Positions 41,460 to 50,173 of a DNA stretch of 64,000 bases are shown here, one piece after another. The DNA lies in NCBI RefSeq assembly GCF_049065735.1, contig NZ_JBAKHD010000003.1:310001-374000 (forward strand). Reading direction: 5' to 3'. The stretch is from Paramesorhizobium sp049065735. Its GTDB lineage: Bacteria > Pseudomonadota > Alphaproteobacteria > Rhizobiales > Rhizobiaceae. Positions within the stretch are counted from its first letter, which is position 1; the number at the start of each line of letters is the position of its first letter. Under the pieces are notes generated by a model. That model was not told the origin of the DNA. It was given only the letters and a program-made list of their open reading frames with translations, and made no database searches. Position numbers and translations under genes: made by a program.

Positions 41460-41658
41460 GGCAGGTCTCCCAAACTGCAAGCATGACTATAGGCTTGGCA
41501 GGCGAGACCGACTCCGGACATGTTTTATTGTTATCGGTTTCGGGCGAAACCGGTCCCCGCTAAAGCCGGCTTCATGCTTACACGTAAAATGCTGCAGCGC
41601 AAACGGAGTGTGAGGGGGCGAGCTCTTTTTCGTAAAACGCCCGCTGGGCGGTGCTCCG

Positions 41659-41809
41659 CGCCCTCCCTCCCCCCTGTGGGGAGGGTGGCCCGAAGGGTCG
41701 GGTGGGGGTGGTGACGTTTCGCCACTGCCTCCAGCAAAAGCGCAAACGTCACCACCCCCATCCGCCCGCTAACGCGGGCACCTTCCCCGCAAGGGGGAAG
41801 GAGGGCGCC
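41659..41809. repeat. Family C palindromic element, copy 5
   Basis: GCCCTCCCTCCCCCCTGTGG opens and CCCCGCAAGGGGGAAGGAGG closes, with GTGACGTTTCGCCACTGCCT and GCGCAAACGTCACCACCCCC inside. It lies in the 412-base gap between pyc and livK; the ~200 bases upstream of it (41460-41658) should hold the pyc promoter, but none was clear. Confidence 0.9.
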
Positions 41810-41820
41810 CGCCCGTATAA

Positions 41821-41849
41821 CAAAATGCCCGGCGCAATGGCCGGGCATC
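41821..41849 (-). terminator. Terminator of the liv operon
   Basis: The stem ATGCCCGG / CCGGGCAT with an 8-base loop is followed on the minus strand by TTTTGT. It is placed 23 bases beyond the substrate-binding protein stop. Confidence 0.8.
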
Positions 41850-41871
41850 TCATTAATCCTCAGGTAGCAAC

Positions 41872-42984
41872 TTACTGCTGCACGTAGGTATACTTCCCGT
41901 CCGCGCCCTTCTGCCACTTGTACATGACATAGCCCGGGAGCTTCGGGTCGCCCTTGGCGTCGAAGGAGATATCGCCCAGAACGGTCTTGAAGGTGCCGCT
42001 CTTCAGCGCCTTCGCCACTTCCTGCGGGTCGTTCGACTTGGCGGCCTTGGCAGCCTCGGCAATCGCCTGCACGCCGGCATAGGAGTAGAGCGTGTAGGCT
42101 TCCGGCTCGAAACCGGCGTCGCGGAACTTCTTCACCAGCTCGGCATTGGCCGGGTTGGTGCGGGGATCGGGACCGAAGGTGTTGAGCGTTCCGGCAACCG
42201 CGTCACCGGCGATCGAGGCCAGCTCGTTGGAGACGATGCCGTCACCGGAGATGAACTGCACTTTCAGACCCTGATCGGCGAGCTGGCGCATGATCAGGCC
42301 GGCTTCGGTGTGGAGGCCGCCCCAGTAGAGAACGGTCACGCCCGCCTGCTTCAGCTTGGCAATGAGGGCCGAGAAATCCTTCTCGCCGACATTCACGCCT
42401 TCATAGACCGCTTCCTTGATCCCGGCGCCATTGAGCGCCTTCTTGGTTTCGTCGGCAAGGCCCTGGCCATAGGGGGTCTTGTCATGGATGACGGCGATCT
42501 TCGCATCCTTGAAATGGTCGGCGATATATTTGCCGGCAATGGTGCCCTGCTGGTCGTCGCGGCCGCAGGTGCGGAAGGTGTTCCACAGGTCGCGGTCGGT
42601 ATAGACGGGGTTGGTGGCGGCGGGAGACATTTCGAGAATGCCGTTTTCGGCATAGACTTCCGAGGCCGGGATGGAGACGCCCGAATTGAAGTGGCCGATG
42701 ACGAACTTCACGCCCTCTGCAGCGAATTTGTTGGCAACCGAGATGCCCTGCTTGGGATCGGAAACATCATCGCCGATGGTGATGGCGATCTTCTCGCCAT
42801 TGATGCCGCCAGCGTCGTTGATCTCCTTGATGGCCGCCTCGGCGCCCTTCTGGATCTGCGCGCCATAGACGGCGTTCGGGCCGGTGATCGGCGCGCCGAT
42901 GCCGAACAGCACGTCGGCGAAGGCGCTGCCGCTGAACGCCACCATGGCCGCCAGCGCCACGCCGGAAAACAGTGATTTCTTCAT
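41872..42984 (-). CDS. livK: Branched-chain amino acid ABC transporter, periplasmic binding protein
   Basis: This 370-residue exported protein has a signal peptide (MKKSLFSGVALAAMVAFSGS, cleavage after AFA). The mature protein is a type I periplasmic binding fold: GAPITGPNAVYGAQIQKGAE, INDAGGINGEKI, VIGHFNSGVSIPASEVY, SPAATNPVYTDRD and DKTPYGQGLADETKKAL. Ligands of this group are leucine, isoleucine, valine and related amino acids. The ATG at 42984 has GGGAG 8 bases upstream. It is the last gene of the liv string, 127 bases after the DUF6867 gene, a gap large enough for a promoter of its own, which would fit the excess needed for binding proteins. A terminator follows. Confidence 0.93.
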   Translation of the reverse strand: MKKSLFSGVALAAMVAFSGSAFADVLFGIGAPITGPNAVYGAQIQKGAEAAIKEINDAGGINGEKIAITIGDDVSDPKQGISVANKFAAEGVKFVIGHFNSGVSIPASEVYAENGILEMSPAATNPVYTDRDLWNTFRTCGRDDQQGTIAGKYIADHFKDAKIAVIHDKTPYGQGLADETKKALNGAGIKEAVYEGVNVGEKDFSALIAKLKQAGVTVLYWGGLHTEAGLIMRQLADQGLKVQFISGDGIVSNELASIAGDAVAGTLNTFGPDPRTNPANAELVKKFRDAGFEPEAYTLYSYAGVQAIAEAAKAAKSNDPQEVAKALKSGTFKTVLGDISFDAKGDPKLPGYVMYKWQKGADGKYTYVQQ

Positions 42985-43111
42985 GCGAATGACTCCCATT
43001 CTTTTGACACCCCATGCGACGCCCCACGCATCGCTTGGCTCACAGATTTGCCGATTTCCCGGCCCTTGTCACGCTGATTCCACTCTAACAGCGCGATTCG
43101 TTAAATGCGGT

Positions 43112-43462
43112 TCAGGTCCTCTTTTCCCGCCAGGACAGGGGCGAGGCCTTTTCGTAAAGCCAGCTATATTGGCGCACCATCTGATTGGTGCGGGTATAAC
43201 GGTATCCGATCGTGCCGATGATCAGGAGAACGATGGTGTCGACAATATAATAGTGCAGCGACAGCATGGTCCCGTCGAACAGCGCGTGATGGATGAAGCG
43301 CACGGCAAAGCCGAGCGGGATCATATAGAGAAGGAACGCCGGATAGCTGCGCCAGGTCTGGGCGCAAGCCCGTCCCGTCATCCATGCCGCCCAGCCGCCC
43401 AGAATAACGGTGACGAACAGGAAGAGCCAGAATGACGGTTCTTCATAGAGAATGCCTTGCAT
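43112..43462 (-). CDS. DUF6867-type small membrane protein inside the liv operon
   Basis: This 116-residue inner-membrane protein has three likely segments: about residues 10-29 (FWLFLFVTVILGGWAAWMTG), 42-58 (FLLYMIPLGFAVRFI) and 70-88 (YYIVDTIVLLIIGTIGYRY). It ends in a basic tail (SWREKRT). I recognise it as the rhizobial DUF6867 family, whose function is unknown. The start at 43462 is preferred to 43468 because AGGAGGG is 6-7 bases before it. It lies 11 bases after livF and before livK on the same strand, so it is transcribed with a complete branched-chain amino acid transporter. It could be an assembly or regulatory subunit, which is conjecture. Confidence 0.82.
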   Translation of the reverse strand: MQGILYEEPSFWLFLFVTVILGGWAAWMTGRACAQTWRSYPAFLLYMIPLGFAVRFIHHALFDGTMLSLHYYIVDTIVLLIIGTIGYRYTRTNQMVRQYSWLYEKASPLSWREKRT

Positions 43463-43473
43463 ATCCATCCCTC

Positions 43474-44205
43474 CTAATGCCTTCCGCCTTCGAGATAGGC
43501 GGCGCGCACTTCCGGATTGGCGAGAAGGTCCTTGCCCGAGCCGCTCATGGTGATGGAGCCGTTGACCATGACATAGCCCCTGGTTGCGAGCTTCAGCGCG
43601 CCGAATGCATTCTGCTCCACGAGGAAGACGGTCAGCCCCTTTGTGCGGTTCAACTCCTTGATCGCCTCGAAGATCTGCTTGACGATCAGCGGCGCAAGGC
43701 CAAGCGAAGGCTCGTCCAGCAGCAGCAGCTTCGGCCGCGCCATCAGCGCGCGGGCAATCGCCAGCATCTGCTGCTCGCCGCCCGAAAGCGTGCCGCCCCG
43801 CTGGTGGATGCGCTCCTTCAATCGCGGGAACAATTCGAAGATCATCCGCGAATCTTCATCGAAATATTTGAGATTGTCGAGGCTCGCGCCCATCTGCAGA
43901 TTTTCCATGACGCTCATGCGCGGGAAAATGCGCCGCCCTTCCGGCGACTGGGCAATGCGCAACCGGGCGATCTCATGCGGCGGCATCCGGGTGATATCCT
44001 GCCCGGCGAAAATGACCCTGCCGCTGCGCGCCTGCGGGCTGCCGCAGATCGTCATCATCAGCGTCGATTTGCCGGCGCCGTTGGCCCCGATCAGCGCGAC
44101 GATCTCGCCTTGGTCGACCGTGATGTCCACGCCCTTGAGCGCGCGGATATTGCCGTAATAGGTCTCGACATTCTCGACCTTGAGAAGCGTATTGTCGGTC
44201 GCCAT
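43474..44205 (-). CDS. livF: Branched-chain amino acid ABC transporter ATPase LivF
   Basis: This 243-residue peripheral membrane ATPase has Walker A GANGAGKSTLM, the Q-loop region, the signature GGTLSGGEQQMLAIARALMA, Walker B LLLLDEPSLGLAPLI and the switch His after VFLVEQNAF. The ATG overlaps the livG stop by one base (TAATG), so translation is coupled. Together with LivG it forms the ATPase pair for LivHM. Length and motifs are standard. Opposite-strand frames here are shadows. Confidence 0.95.
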   Translation of the reverse strand: MATDNTLLKVENVETYYGNIRALKGVDITVDQGEIVALIGANGAGKSTLMMTICGSPQARSGRVIFAGQDITRMPPHEIARLRIAQSPEGRRIFPRMSVMENLQMGASLDNLKYFDEDSRMIFELFPRLKERIHQRGGTLSGGEQQMLAIARALMARPKLLLLDEPSLGLAPLIVKQIFEAIKELNRTKGLTVFLVEQNAFGALKLATRGYVMVNGSITMSGSGKDLLANPEVRAAYLEGGRH

Positions 44206-45155
44206 TATTTGCTCCCCTCGGCAGGCTTGGCCTCGACGGCTTCCTCAGCCAGCTGCGCCACCGCGGCATCCACAGGATTGGCAGCGTCGGCAGCCTCCGC
44301 CCCCTCGATCACCTCCGCGATTTCCTCATCCTCGACACCGAGATAGGCGGCGATGACCCTCGGATCGTTGCGGACCTCTTCCGGCTTTCCATCGGAGATC
44401 TTCGTGCCATATTCGAGCACGATCACATGGTCGGAGATTTCCATCACCACCGACATATCGTGCTCGATGAGCAGCACCGAAGTGCCCGTCTCGCGGCGGA
44501 TATCGAGAAGCAGCTTGTTCAGCTCCGCCGACTCGCGCGGATTGAGGCCCGCCGCAGGCTCGTCGAGGCAGAGCAGTTCCGGGTCCGTGCACATGGCGCG
44601 GGCGATTTCCAGCCGACGCTGGTCGCCATAGGGCAGGTCGCCCGCCGGATCGTCGGCCCGGTCGATCAGATTGATCCTTTCCAGCCAGTAGCGCGCCTTG
44701 TCCGTGGCCTCCGCCACCGCCCGCTTATAGGCCGGGAGGCCGAGAAGCCCGAGGATCGTATAGCCCGATGACTTCATCAGCGGGTTATGCTGCGCCACCA
44801 GCAGGTTTTCCAGCACCGTCAGGCCAGAGAACAGGCGGATATTCTGGAAGGTGCGCGCCACCTTCGCCTTGTCGGTGATGAGATGGCCGGGCAGCCGTTC
44901 GAGAAGGAATTTCTCGCCGTTCTTCCGCGTCATCGTCAGCATGCCGCCGGTCGGCTTGTAGAAGCCGGTGATGCAGTTGAAAACGGTGGTCTTGCCCGCG
45001 CCATTGGGGCCGATGACGGCGGTGATATCGCCGCGTTTCGCCTCGAGGCTTAGATCGTTGATGGCTACCAGCCCGCCGAACTTCATCGACAGATGTTCCA
45101 CCTTGAGAATTGGGTCCATTTGAGTTTGCCCGGTCATGGATTCTGTCGCCGCCAT
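44205..45155 (-). CDS. livG: Branched-chain amino acid ABC transporter ATPase LivG
   Basis: This 316-residue ATPase has Walker A GPNGAGKTTVFN, the family's RTFQNIRLFSGLTVLENLLV, signature DLPYGDQRRLEIARAMCT, Walker B LLCLDEPAAGLNP and IEHDMSVVM with the switch His. The last ~50 residues (VEDEEIAEVIEGAEAADAAN...) are an acidic, Ala-rich extension not needed for the ATPase core, so the protein is longer than the usual ~255. The ATG at 45155 overlaps the livM stop (TGATG). A longer frame reaching 45254 lies inside livM and is rejected. Confidence 0.94.
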   Translation of the reverse strand: MAATESMTGQTQMDPILKVEHLSMKFGGLVAINDLSLEAKRGDITAVIGPNGAGKTTVFNCITGFYKPTGGMLTMTRKNGEKFLLERLPGHLITDKAKVARTFQNIRLFSGLTVLENLLVAQHNPLMKSSGYTILGLLGLPAYKRAVAEATDKARYWLERINLIDRADDPAGDLPYGDQRRLEIARAMCTDPELLCLDEPAAGLNPRESAELNKLLLDIRRETGTSVLLIEHDMSVVMEISDHVIVLEYGTKISDGKPEEVRNDPRVIAAYLGVEDEEIAEVIEGAEAADAANPVDAAVAQLAEEAVEAKPAEGSK

Positions 45156-46534
45156 CAGCCGTGCCCTTCCTTGGTGAAGGAGCCGGAGACCATCTTGCGC
45201 TTGTGCAGGAAGGCGCTGGGTTCGCGGTGCCCGACGAAGCCGCGCGGCTTCCACACCATGACCACCACCATGGCAAGGCCGAAGATCAGCATGCGATAGA
45301 GCTCAGGCGTGAAACTCGGCCCGAAGACAAGCTTCAGGAAGCCCATCTCGCGCAAAATTTCCGTGCCGCCGATCATGACAACCGCCGCGATGGCGATGCC
45401 GATCAGCGAACCCATGCCGCCGAGAACCACGATGGCGAGGATAACAGCGGACTCGAGGAACACGAAGGATTCCGGGGAAACGAAACCCTGACGCGCGGCG
45501 AAGAACGAACCGGCGAAGCCGCCGAACATCGCGCCCGTGGCGAACGCCGTGAGCTTGGTCGTCGTCGTGTTGATGCCGAGCGAGCGGCAAGCAATCTCAT
45601 CCTCGCGCAAGGCTTCCCACGCACGGCCGATGGGCATGCGCCGGAGGCGGATCGTCACCCAAGCGGTGAGCAGCGCCAGGAACAGGATGACATAATAAAG
45701 GAAGATTTTGTAATAGGCCGCCGACATCGGCAAGCCGAACGTCGCCGCGAAGCCATCCTTGCCGGCTGTGAAGGGAATGCCGAACAGCGTCGCCTTGGCG
45801 ATGCCGGAAATGCCGAACGTGCCCTTGGTCACCTCGGTCCAGTTGATAAGGACAAGGCGGATGATCTCACCGAAAGCAAGCGTCACGATGGCGAGATAAT
45901 CGCCGCGCAGGCGCAGCACCGGAAAGCCGAGAATGACGCCCCAGGTCGCCGCGAGAATGCCCGCCACCGGCAGCAGCACCCAGAAGGACAGGCCGTAATA
46001 GCTCGACAGCAGCGCATAGGAATAGGCGCCCACCGCATAAAAGGCGACATAGCCGAGGTCCAGCAGGCCAGCGAGGCCGACGACGATATTGAGACCCCAG
46101 GCGAGCATCACATAGATGAGAATCTGGATGCCGAAATTATCCACCCATTTCAGCGAGCCCTGCATGCCCACCGTCGAGACGATGAGGATGGGGTAGACGA
46201 TGAGAAACGCCACGGCGATCTGCGAGAAATGACGGCGGAAGAAGGAGGGCTCCGCATGCGCGTCGGTCGCGATGCTTGCCTTTTGCGCCTTGCGCGCCGC
46301 CAGCCAGGGCGCAAGAAACGCCGTGAAGAGGAAGCGGCCCACGGCGGCGATGGCCACCATCGTGGCAAGCAGCCAGGGACGCTCGGTCAGGATGAGCTCG
46401 TTGCTGATATTCGTATCGACGCGGAAGCCGATGATCAGCACGAACAGGCCGAAGGCGAGGAGGCCGGCGATAACGGCCTCCTTGATGGCTTGGCCGAACA
46501 CGGATTCCGTGCGGGTGTTGGAGCGTTCGGCCAT
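45155..46534 (-). CDS. livM: Branched-chain amino acid ABC transporter permease LivM
   Basis: This 459-residue inner-membrane permease has a long N-terminal part with two or three segments (AGLLAFGLFVLIIGFRVD, PWLLATMVAIAAVGRFLFTA), a charged linker, then the canonical permease core: LNIVVGLAGLLDLGYVAFYA, GFPVLRLRGDYLAIVTLAFG and the EAA-like RRMPIGRAWEALREDEIACR loop that contacts the ATPases. ATG 46534 is preferred, since AAGG is about 8 bases away; a GTG at 46540 overlaps the livH stop and is possible. It is coupled to livG downstream. Confidence 0.94.
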   Translation of the reverse strand: MAERSNTRTESVFGQAIKEAVIAGLLAFGLFVLIIGFRVDTNISNELILTERPWLLATMVAIAAVGRFLFTAFLAPWLAARKAQKASIATDAHAEPSFFRRHFSQIAVAFLIVYPILIVSTVGMQGSLKWVDNFGIQILIYVMLAWGLNIVVGLAGLLDLGYVAFYAVGAYSYALLSSYYGLSFWVLLPVAGILAATWGVILGFPVLRLRGDYLAIVTLAFGEIIRLVLINWTEVTKGTFGISGIAKATLFGIPFTAGKDGFAATFGLPMSAAYYKIFLYYVILFLALLTAWVTIRLRRMPIGRAWEALREDEIACRSLGINTTTTKLTAFATGAMFGGFAGSFFAARQGFVSPESFVFLESAVILAIVVLGGMGSLIGIAIAAVVMIGGTEILREMGFLKLVFGPSFTPELYRMLIFGLAMVVVMVWKPRGFVGHREPSAFLHKRKMVSGSFTKEGHG

Positions 46535-46536
46535 GA

Positions 46537-47445
46537 TCACACCTTTTCCACTTCAGGACGGCCAAGAATGCCGGATGGCATGAAGATGAGCACGATGGCG
46601 AGGATGGAGAATGCCGCCACATCCTTGTAGTCGGTCGAGAAGTAGGCCGACCAGAGGGATTCGATGAGGCCGATGAGCAAGCCGCCGATGACCGCGCCGG
46701 GCAGCGAGCCGATACCGCCCAGCACCGCCGCGGTGAACGCCTTGACGCCCGGAATGAACCCGTCCGAGAAGGAGATCACGCCGTAATACATCAGATACAG
46801 CGTGCCGGCGACGGCGGCGAGCGCCGCGCCCATGACGAAGGTGAGCGAGATGGTGCGGTCGACATTGATGCCCAGCAGCGCCGCCATCTTGCGGTCCTGC
46901 TCGCAGGCGCGCTGCGCCCGCCCGAGCGAGGTGCGGTTGACGAGATACCAGAACGCCGCCAGCAGCAATGCGGTGATCACGACGATCACGATCTGCTTGA
47001 GCGAAACGCTGATGCCCGTGCCCCAGATCGTGTAGTTCTGGTTGATCATCTGCGGGATCGGCTTGTTGCGCGGGCCCTGCGTGACCTGCACGAAATTGGA
47101 AAGCGCGATGGAAACGCCGATGGCCGTGATCAGCGGCGCGAGGCGGAACGATCCGCGCAAGGGCCGGTAGGCCACGCGCTCGATCGTCCAGCTCCAGAGG
47201 CTGGTAAGGCACATCGCCACCAGCATCATCAGGAAGAGCGCCAGCACCACCGGCACGCCGCCGATAAACGTCGTCAAGATTAGGAAGACGATCAGCGCCA
47301 TGAAGGCGCCGAGCATGAAGACATCGCCATGCGCGAAATTGATCATGCCGATGATGCCATACACCATCGTATAGCCGATCGCGATCAGGCCATAGATCGA
47401 ACCGAGCGTCAGCCCGTTGATCAGCTGCTGCAGAAAATATTCCAT
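46537..47445 (-). CDS. livH: Branched-chain amino acid ABC transporter permease LivH
   Basis: This 302-residue inner-membrane permease, first gene of livHMGF, has FLQQLINGLTLGSIYGLIAI at the N-terminus, GMINFAHGDVFMLGAFMALI, and the cytosolic loop SLGRAQRACEQDRKMAALLG that docks the ATPase. AVLGGIGSLPGAVIGGLLIG follows near the end. About eight segments are seen. The ATG at 47445 gives the MEYFLQQ start; a GTG four codons upstream (47457) is the open-frame start. Upstream lies a ~260-base spacer that must hold the operon promoter. Confidence 0.95.
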   Translation of the reverse strand: MEYFLQQLINGLTLGSIYGLIAIGYTMVYGIIGMINFAHGDVFMLGAFMALIVFLILTTFIGGVPVVLALFLMMLVAMCLTSLWSWTIERVAYRPLRGSFRLAPLITAIGVSIALSNFVQVTQGPRNKPIPQMINQNYTIWGTGISVSLKQIVIVVITALLLAAFWYLVNRTSLGRAQRACEQDRKMAALLGINVDRTISLTFVMGAALAAVAGTLYLMYYGVISFSDGFIPGVKAFTAAVLGGIGSLPGAVIGGLLIGLIESLWSAYFSTDYKDVAAFSILAIVLIFMPSGILGRPEVEKV

Positions 47446-47708
47446 CGATAAAGCCACCCTTTTCGGTTCGGGACGTTATTTCCTGCCCTTCTGGGCGGTT
47501 CCCTTGTTCCCCGATCCGTTTTACACCTAACCGCTGCCACGCGGAAAGCAACCGTTTTTATCTCAGACGAAGGGCTGATAAGGCAGCCATTCGCGTTTAT
47601 AGCGATTTTGTCCAAGAAGACGGGAACTTTCCTTTTTATCCCCTAGCCTGTTGCATTTAAACGCGTTTTCCGCACCGTTTCGTGATTGACATTTTCGCTA
47701 TCCGTTGC
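47446..47708. other. Upstream region of the liv operon
   Basis: This ~260-base, AT-richer spacer lies before livH. A TATAAA-like box (on the minus strand near 47600) is the best -10 candidate but has no clear -35. No gene is present. It ends in the family E remnant at 47709. Confidence 0.35.
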
Positions 47709-47773
47709 CGTCATCCTCGGGCTTGTCCCGAGGATCTGCCCACGTCGCCGCCACAAAACCGAGAATGACGAAG
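47709..47773. repeat. Family E inverted repeat, decayed copy
   Basis: It has the left arm GTCATCCTCGGGCTTGTCCC with GAGGATCTGCC, but only the end CCGAGAATGACGAAGG of the right arm. It lies just beyond the hydroxyproline epimerase stop. Confidence 0.7.
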
Positions 47774-47779
47774 GCGCTA

Positions 47780-48781
47780 TCACGCCACCACAAACCCATG
47801 CGCAAACGGATCGCGGTCGTCGATGAAGATCGTGTTGTAACCCGTCATCCGCGCCCAGCCGGCGATAGACGGCACGATGGCCGGGCGGTCCGCCACTTCG
47901 GTCGCCTTCTCCACCCGGCCATGGAACAGCGACCCGATGATGGATTCATGCACGAACTCGTCGCCCGGCTTCAACTTCCCCTTGGCGGCAAGCTGCGCCA
48001 TGCGCGCGGAGGTGCCGGTGCCGCAGGGCGAGCGGTCGATGGCCTTCTCGCCATAGAACACGGCGTTGCGTGCATGCGCCTCAGGCTTGGTAGGCTTGCC
48101 CGTCCACAGGATATGCGTCAGGCGGTTGATATCGGGCAGTTCCGGATGCTGGAACTTGTATTTCTCGTTGAGGCGCTCGCGCAGCACCGGGCTCCAGCCG
48201 ACGAGCTGCAGGGCGCTGTAATCCGCCATGTCGCTGTAGTTTTCCTGAGGCTCGACGATGGCATAGAAATTGCCGCCATAGGCGACATCCACCTTGATCG
48301 GCCCGAGATCGGGGCATTCGACTTCAAGCCCCTCCGCATAGAGGAAGCCCGGCACATTGGTGAGCCGCACGCGCTCGACATATTGCCCGTTCTGCTCATA
48401 TTCGATGGCGACGAGCCCGGCGGGCGTGTCCAGATTGAGCCTGCCCGGGGTCTTCGGCGTCACCAGCCCCTGCTCGATCGCCATCGTCACCGTGCCGATG
48501 GTTCCATGGCCGCACATGGGCAGACAGCCTGAGGTCTCGATGAACAGCACCGCCACGTCGCAATCGGGCCGCGTCGGCGGATAGAGGATGGAGCCGGACA
48601 TCATGTCATGCCCGCGCGGCTCGAACATCAGGCCCGTGCGGATCCAGTCATATTCCCGCAAGAAATGCGCCCGCTTCTCCATCATGTTCGCGCCCTGAAG
48701 GTTCGGGCCGCCGCCTGCCACCAGTCTCACCGGATTGCCGCAGGTATGCCCATCGACGCAGAAGAAGGAGTGCCTGGCCAT
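47780..48781 (-). CDS. prpA: 4-hydroxyproline 2-epimerase (PrpA-like, proline racemase family)
   Basis: This 333-residue enzyme interconverts trans-4-hydroxy-L-proline and cis-4-hydroxy-D-proline by a two-base mechanism. The two catalytic Cys are Cys90 in MCGHGTIG and Cys253 in SPCGTGTSAR. The GTIG sequence after MCGH is the hydroxyproline-epimerase form rather than that of proline racemase. Brucella PrpA is known as a hydroxyproline epimerase and host B-cell mitogen; this is its close relative in sequence. It starts 13 bases after the stop of a FAD amino-acid oxidase gene, so the two form an operon that begins hydroxyproline catabolism. No signal peptide is seen, as for the homolog. Confidence 0.93.
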   Translation of the reverse strand: MARHSFFCVDGHTCGNPVRLVAGGGPNLQGANMMEKRAHFLREYDWIRTGLMFEPRGHDMMSGSILYPPTRPDCDVAVLFIETSGCLPMCGHGTIGTVTMAIEQGLVTPKTPGRLNLDTPAGLVAIEYEQNGQYVERVRLTNVPGFLYAEGLEVECPDLGPIKVDVAYGGNFYAIVEPQENYSDMADYSALQLVGWSPVLRERLNEKYKFQHPELPDINRLTHILWTGKPTKPEAHARNAVFYGEKAIDRSPCGTGTSARMAQLAAKGKLKPGDEFVHESIIGSLFHGRVEKATEVADRPAIVPSIAGWARMTGYNTIFIDDRDPFAHGFVVA

Positions 48782-48794
48782 TTTGGTTAGAACC

Positions 48795-50051
48795 TCAAAA
48801 ACGTTGCGGATTGAAGGGTTGGAGATCGATTGCCGGGTTTTGCCCTGAAATCAAATCACGGATCAGGCGTCCGGTCGCGGCGGATTGGGTGAGCCCCAGA
48901 TGACCATGGCCGAACGCATAATAGACATTGGGCGCATTCCTGGCCCGGCCGATGGCAGGGAGAGAGTCCGGCAACGACGGCCTGTAGCCCATCCATTGCC
49001 GCCCGCCCTCGGTCTTGAGACCAGGCAGGAACTGCGCCGCCTTTTTCAGCATCGCTTCGGAACGTGCATAATTGGGCGCAAGATTGAGTCCGCCCAGTTC
49101 CACCGCGCCACCCACCCGGATGCCTGTGGAAAGCGGCGTGATGACGAAACCATGGCCGCCGAAAATCAGCTGCCGCCGGAGGTCGAAACTCTCCACCGGC
49201 AGGGTGGTGTTGTAGCCGCGCTCGGTCTCGAGCGGTATGGCATCGCCGCATTGCCGGGCAAGATGATGCGACCATGCTCCCGCCGCGATGACAATCTTAT
49301 CCGCAGGCAGCGCCCGGCCATCCGCCAGCCGGATCGAGGTCTTGCCGCCGGATGGCTCAAGCCCTCTCACCTCGCCTTTCATGAACCGCGCCCCGGCGCG
49401 CTCCGCATAAGCCCAGAGCGCCTGCCCCAGAAGTTTGGGATCGCTCACCGTCTTCCAGTCCGGCACGAAGCTGCCGACCACGAAGCGTGGGGAAATGCCC
49501 GGCTGATACTCCGCCAGCTCCTTGCCCCTGATATGCCAATAGGCGATGCCGGCCTTTTCCCGCGCGTCCCAGCCGGGCTGCGCCGCCTTCAGCTCCGCCT
49601 CGCTTTCATAGAGTTCGAGCGAACCGTCCTCGCGCAGCATGGAGAGCACGCCGGCGCGCTTCATCAGGCCCAGCATTTCCTTTTCGGCAAGCCGCATCAT
49701 CGCCGCCTGCGCAGTCATGCACGCGGCCTGCGCCTCGTCGCCGCTGGCCCGCCAGAAACGATAAAGCCACGGCACGAGCCGCGGCAGATAGGAAGGACGG
49801 ATGGTGAAGGGCCCGAGCGGATCGGCGAGCCATTTGGGAAGCTTCGCCAGCACCCCCTTGGAGGCCAGGGGCAGAATATCCGAGAAGGCCAGCGCCGCCG
49901 CATTTCCGGAACTCGTCTCCTCGCAAATGCCGGTGCGGTCGATAACGAGGACCCTGTGCCCTGCCTCGGCAAGATGGGCGGCGATACAAATGCCGATGAT
50001 GCCCGCGCCGATGACGATGGTTTCCTGATCCTGCGTCCCGCTAACGGACAT
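48795..50051 (-). CDS. FAD-dependent D-amino-acid oxidase/dehydrogenase, probable D-hydroxyproline dehydrogenase
   Basis: This 418-residue DadA-like flavoprotein has the N-terminal FAD motif ETIVIGAGIIGICIAAHLAE, the SSGNAAALAFSDILPLAS block common to DadA proteins, DKIVIAAGAWSH and a C-terminal GHGHLGLTQSAATGRLI. The product of PrpA, cis-4-hydroxy-D-proline, is the expected substrate because the genes are 13 bases apart in one operon; generic D-amino acid oxidation is the alternative. Electron acceptor and membrane association cannot be read. It is divergent from a GntR regulator gene across a 122-base gap that contains a 19-bp palindrome. Confidence 0.9.
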   Translation of the reverse strand: MSVSGTQDQETIVIGAGIIGICIAAHLAEAGHRVLVIDRTGICEETSSGNAAALAFSDILPLASKGVLAKLPKWLADPLGPFTIRPSYLPRLVPWLYRFWRASGDEAQAACMTAQAAMMRLAEKEMLGLMKRAGVLSMLREDGSLELYESEAELKAAQPGWDAREKAGIAYWHIRGKELAEYQPGISPRFVVGSFVPDWKTVSDPKLLGQALWAYAERAGARFMKGEVRGLEPSGGKTSIRLADGRALPADKIVIAAGAWSHHLARQCGDAIPLETERGYNTTLPVESFDLRRQLIFGGHGFVITPLSTGIRVGGAVELGGLNLAPNYARSEAMLKKAAQFLPGLKTEGGRQWMGYRPSLPDSLPAIGRARNAPNVYYAFGHGHLGLTQSAATGRLIRDLISGQNPAIDLQPFNPQRF

Positions 50052-50117
50052 TGCGCCGCGTCCCCATTCTCCGTCGAATGCCGCAATGGCATTCCCTCCA
50101 CACGGCTTTCGATAATT

Positions 50118-50136
50118 GATATATCAGTGATATATC
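50118..50136. promoter_or_regulatory. 19-bp perfect palindrome, candidate GntR operator
   Basis: GATATATCAGTGATATATC reads the same on both strands around the central G at 50127. It lies in the divergent promoter region of the oxidase-prpA operon and the GntR gene, 38 bases before the latter's start. Confidence 0.7.
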
Positions 50137-50173
50137 TGTACGCTCCGCAGCGGTCAAGCATGGGAGGTTGCGT

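Noticed and set aside
39807..41486. 559-residue frame opposite pyc
   Set aside because: Shadow of a highly conserved gene on the other strand; Arg/His-rich with no domain.
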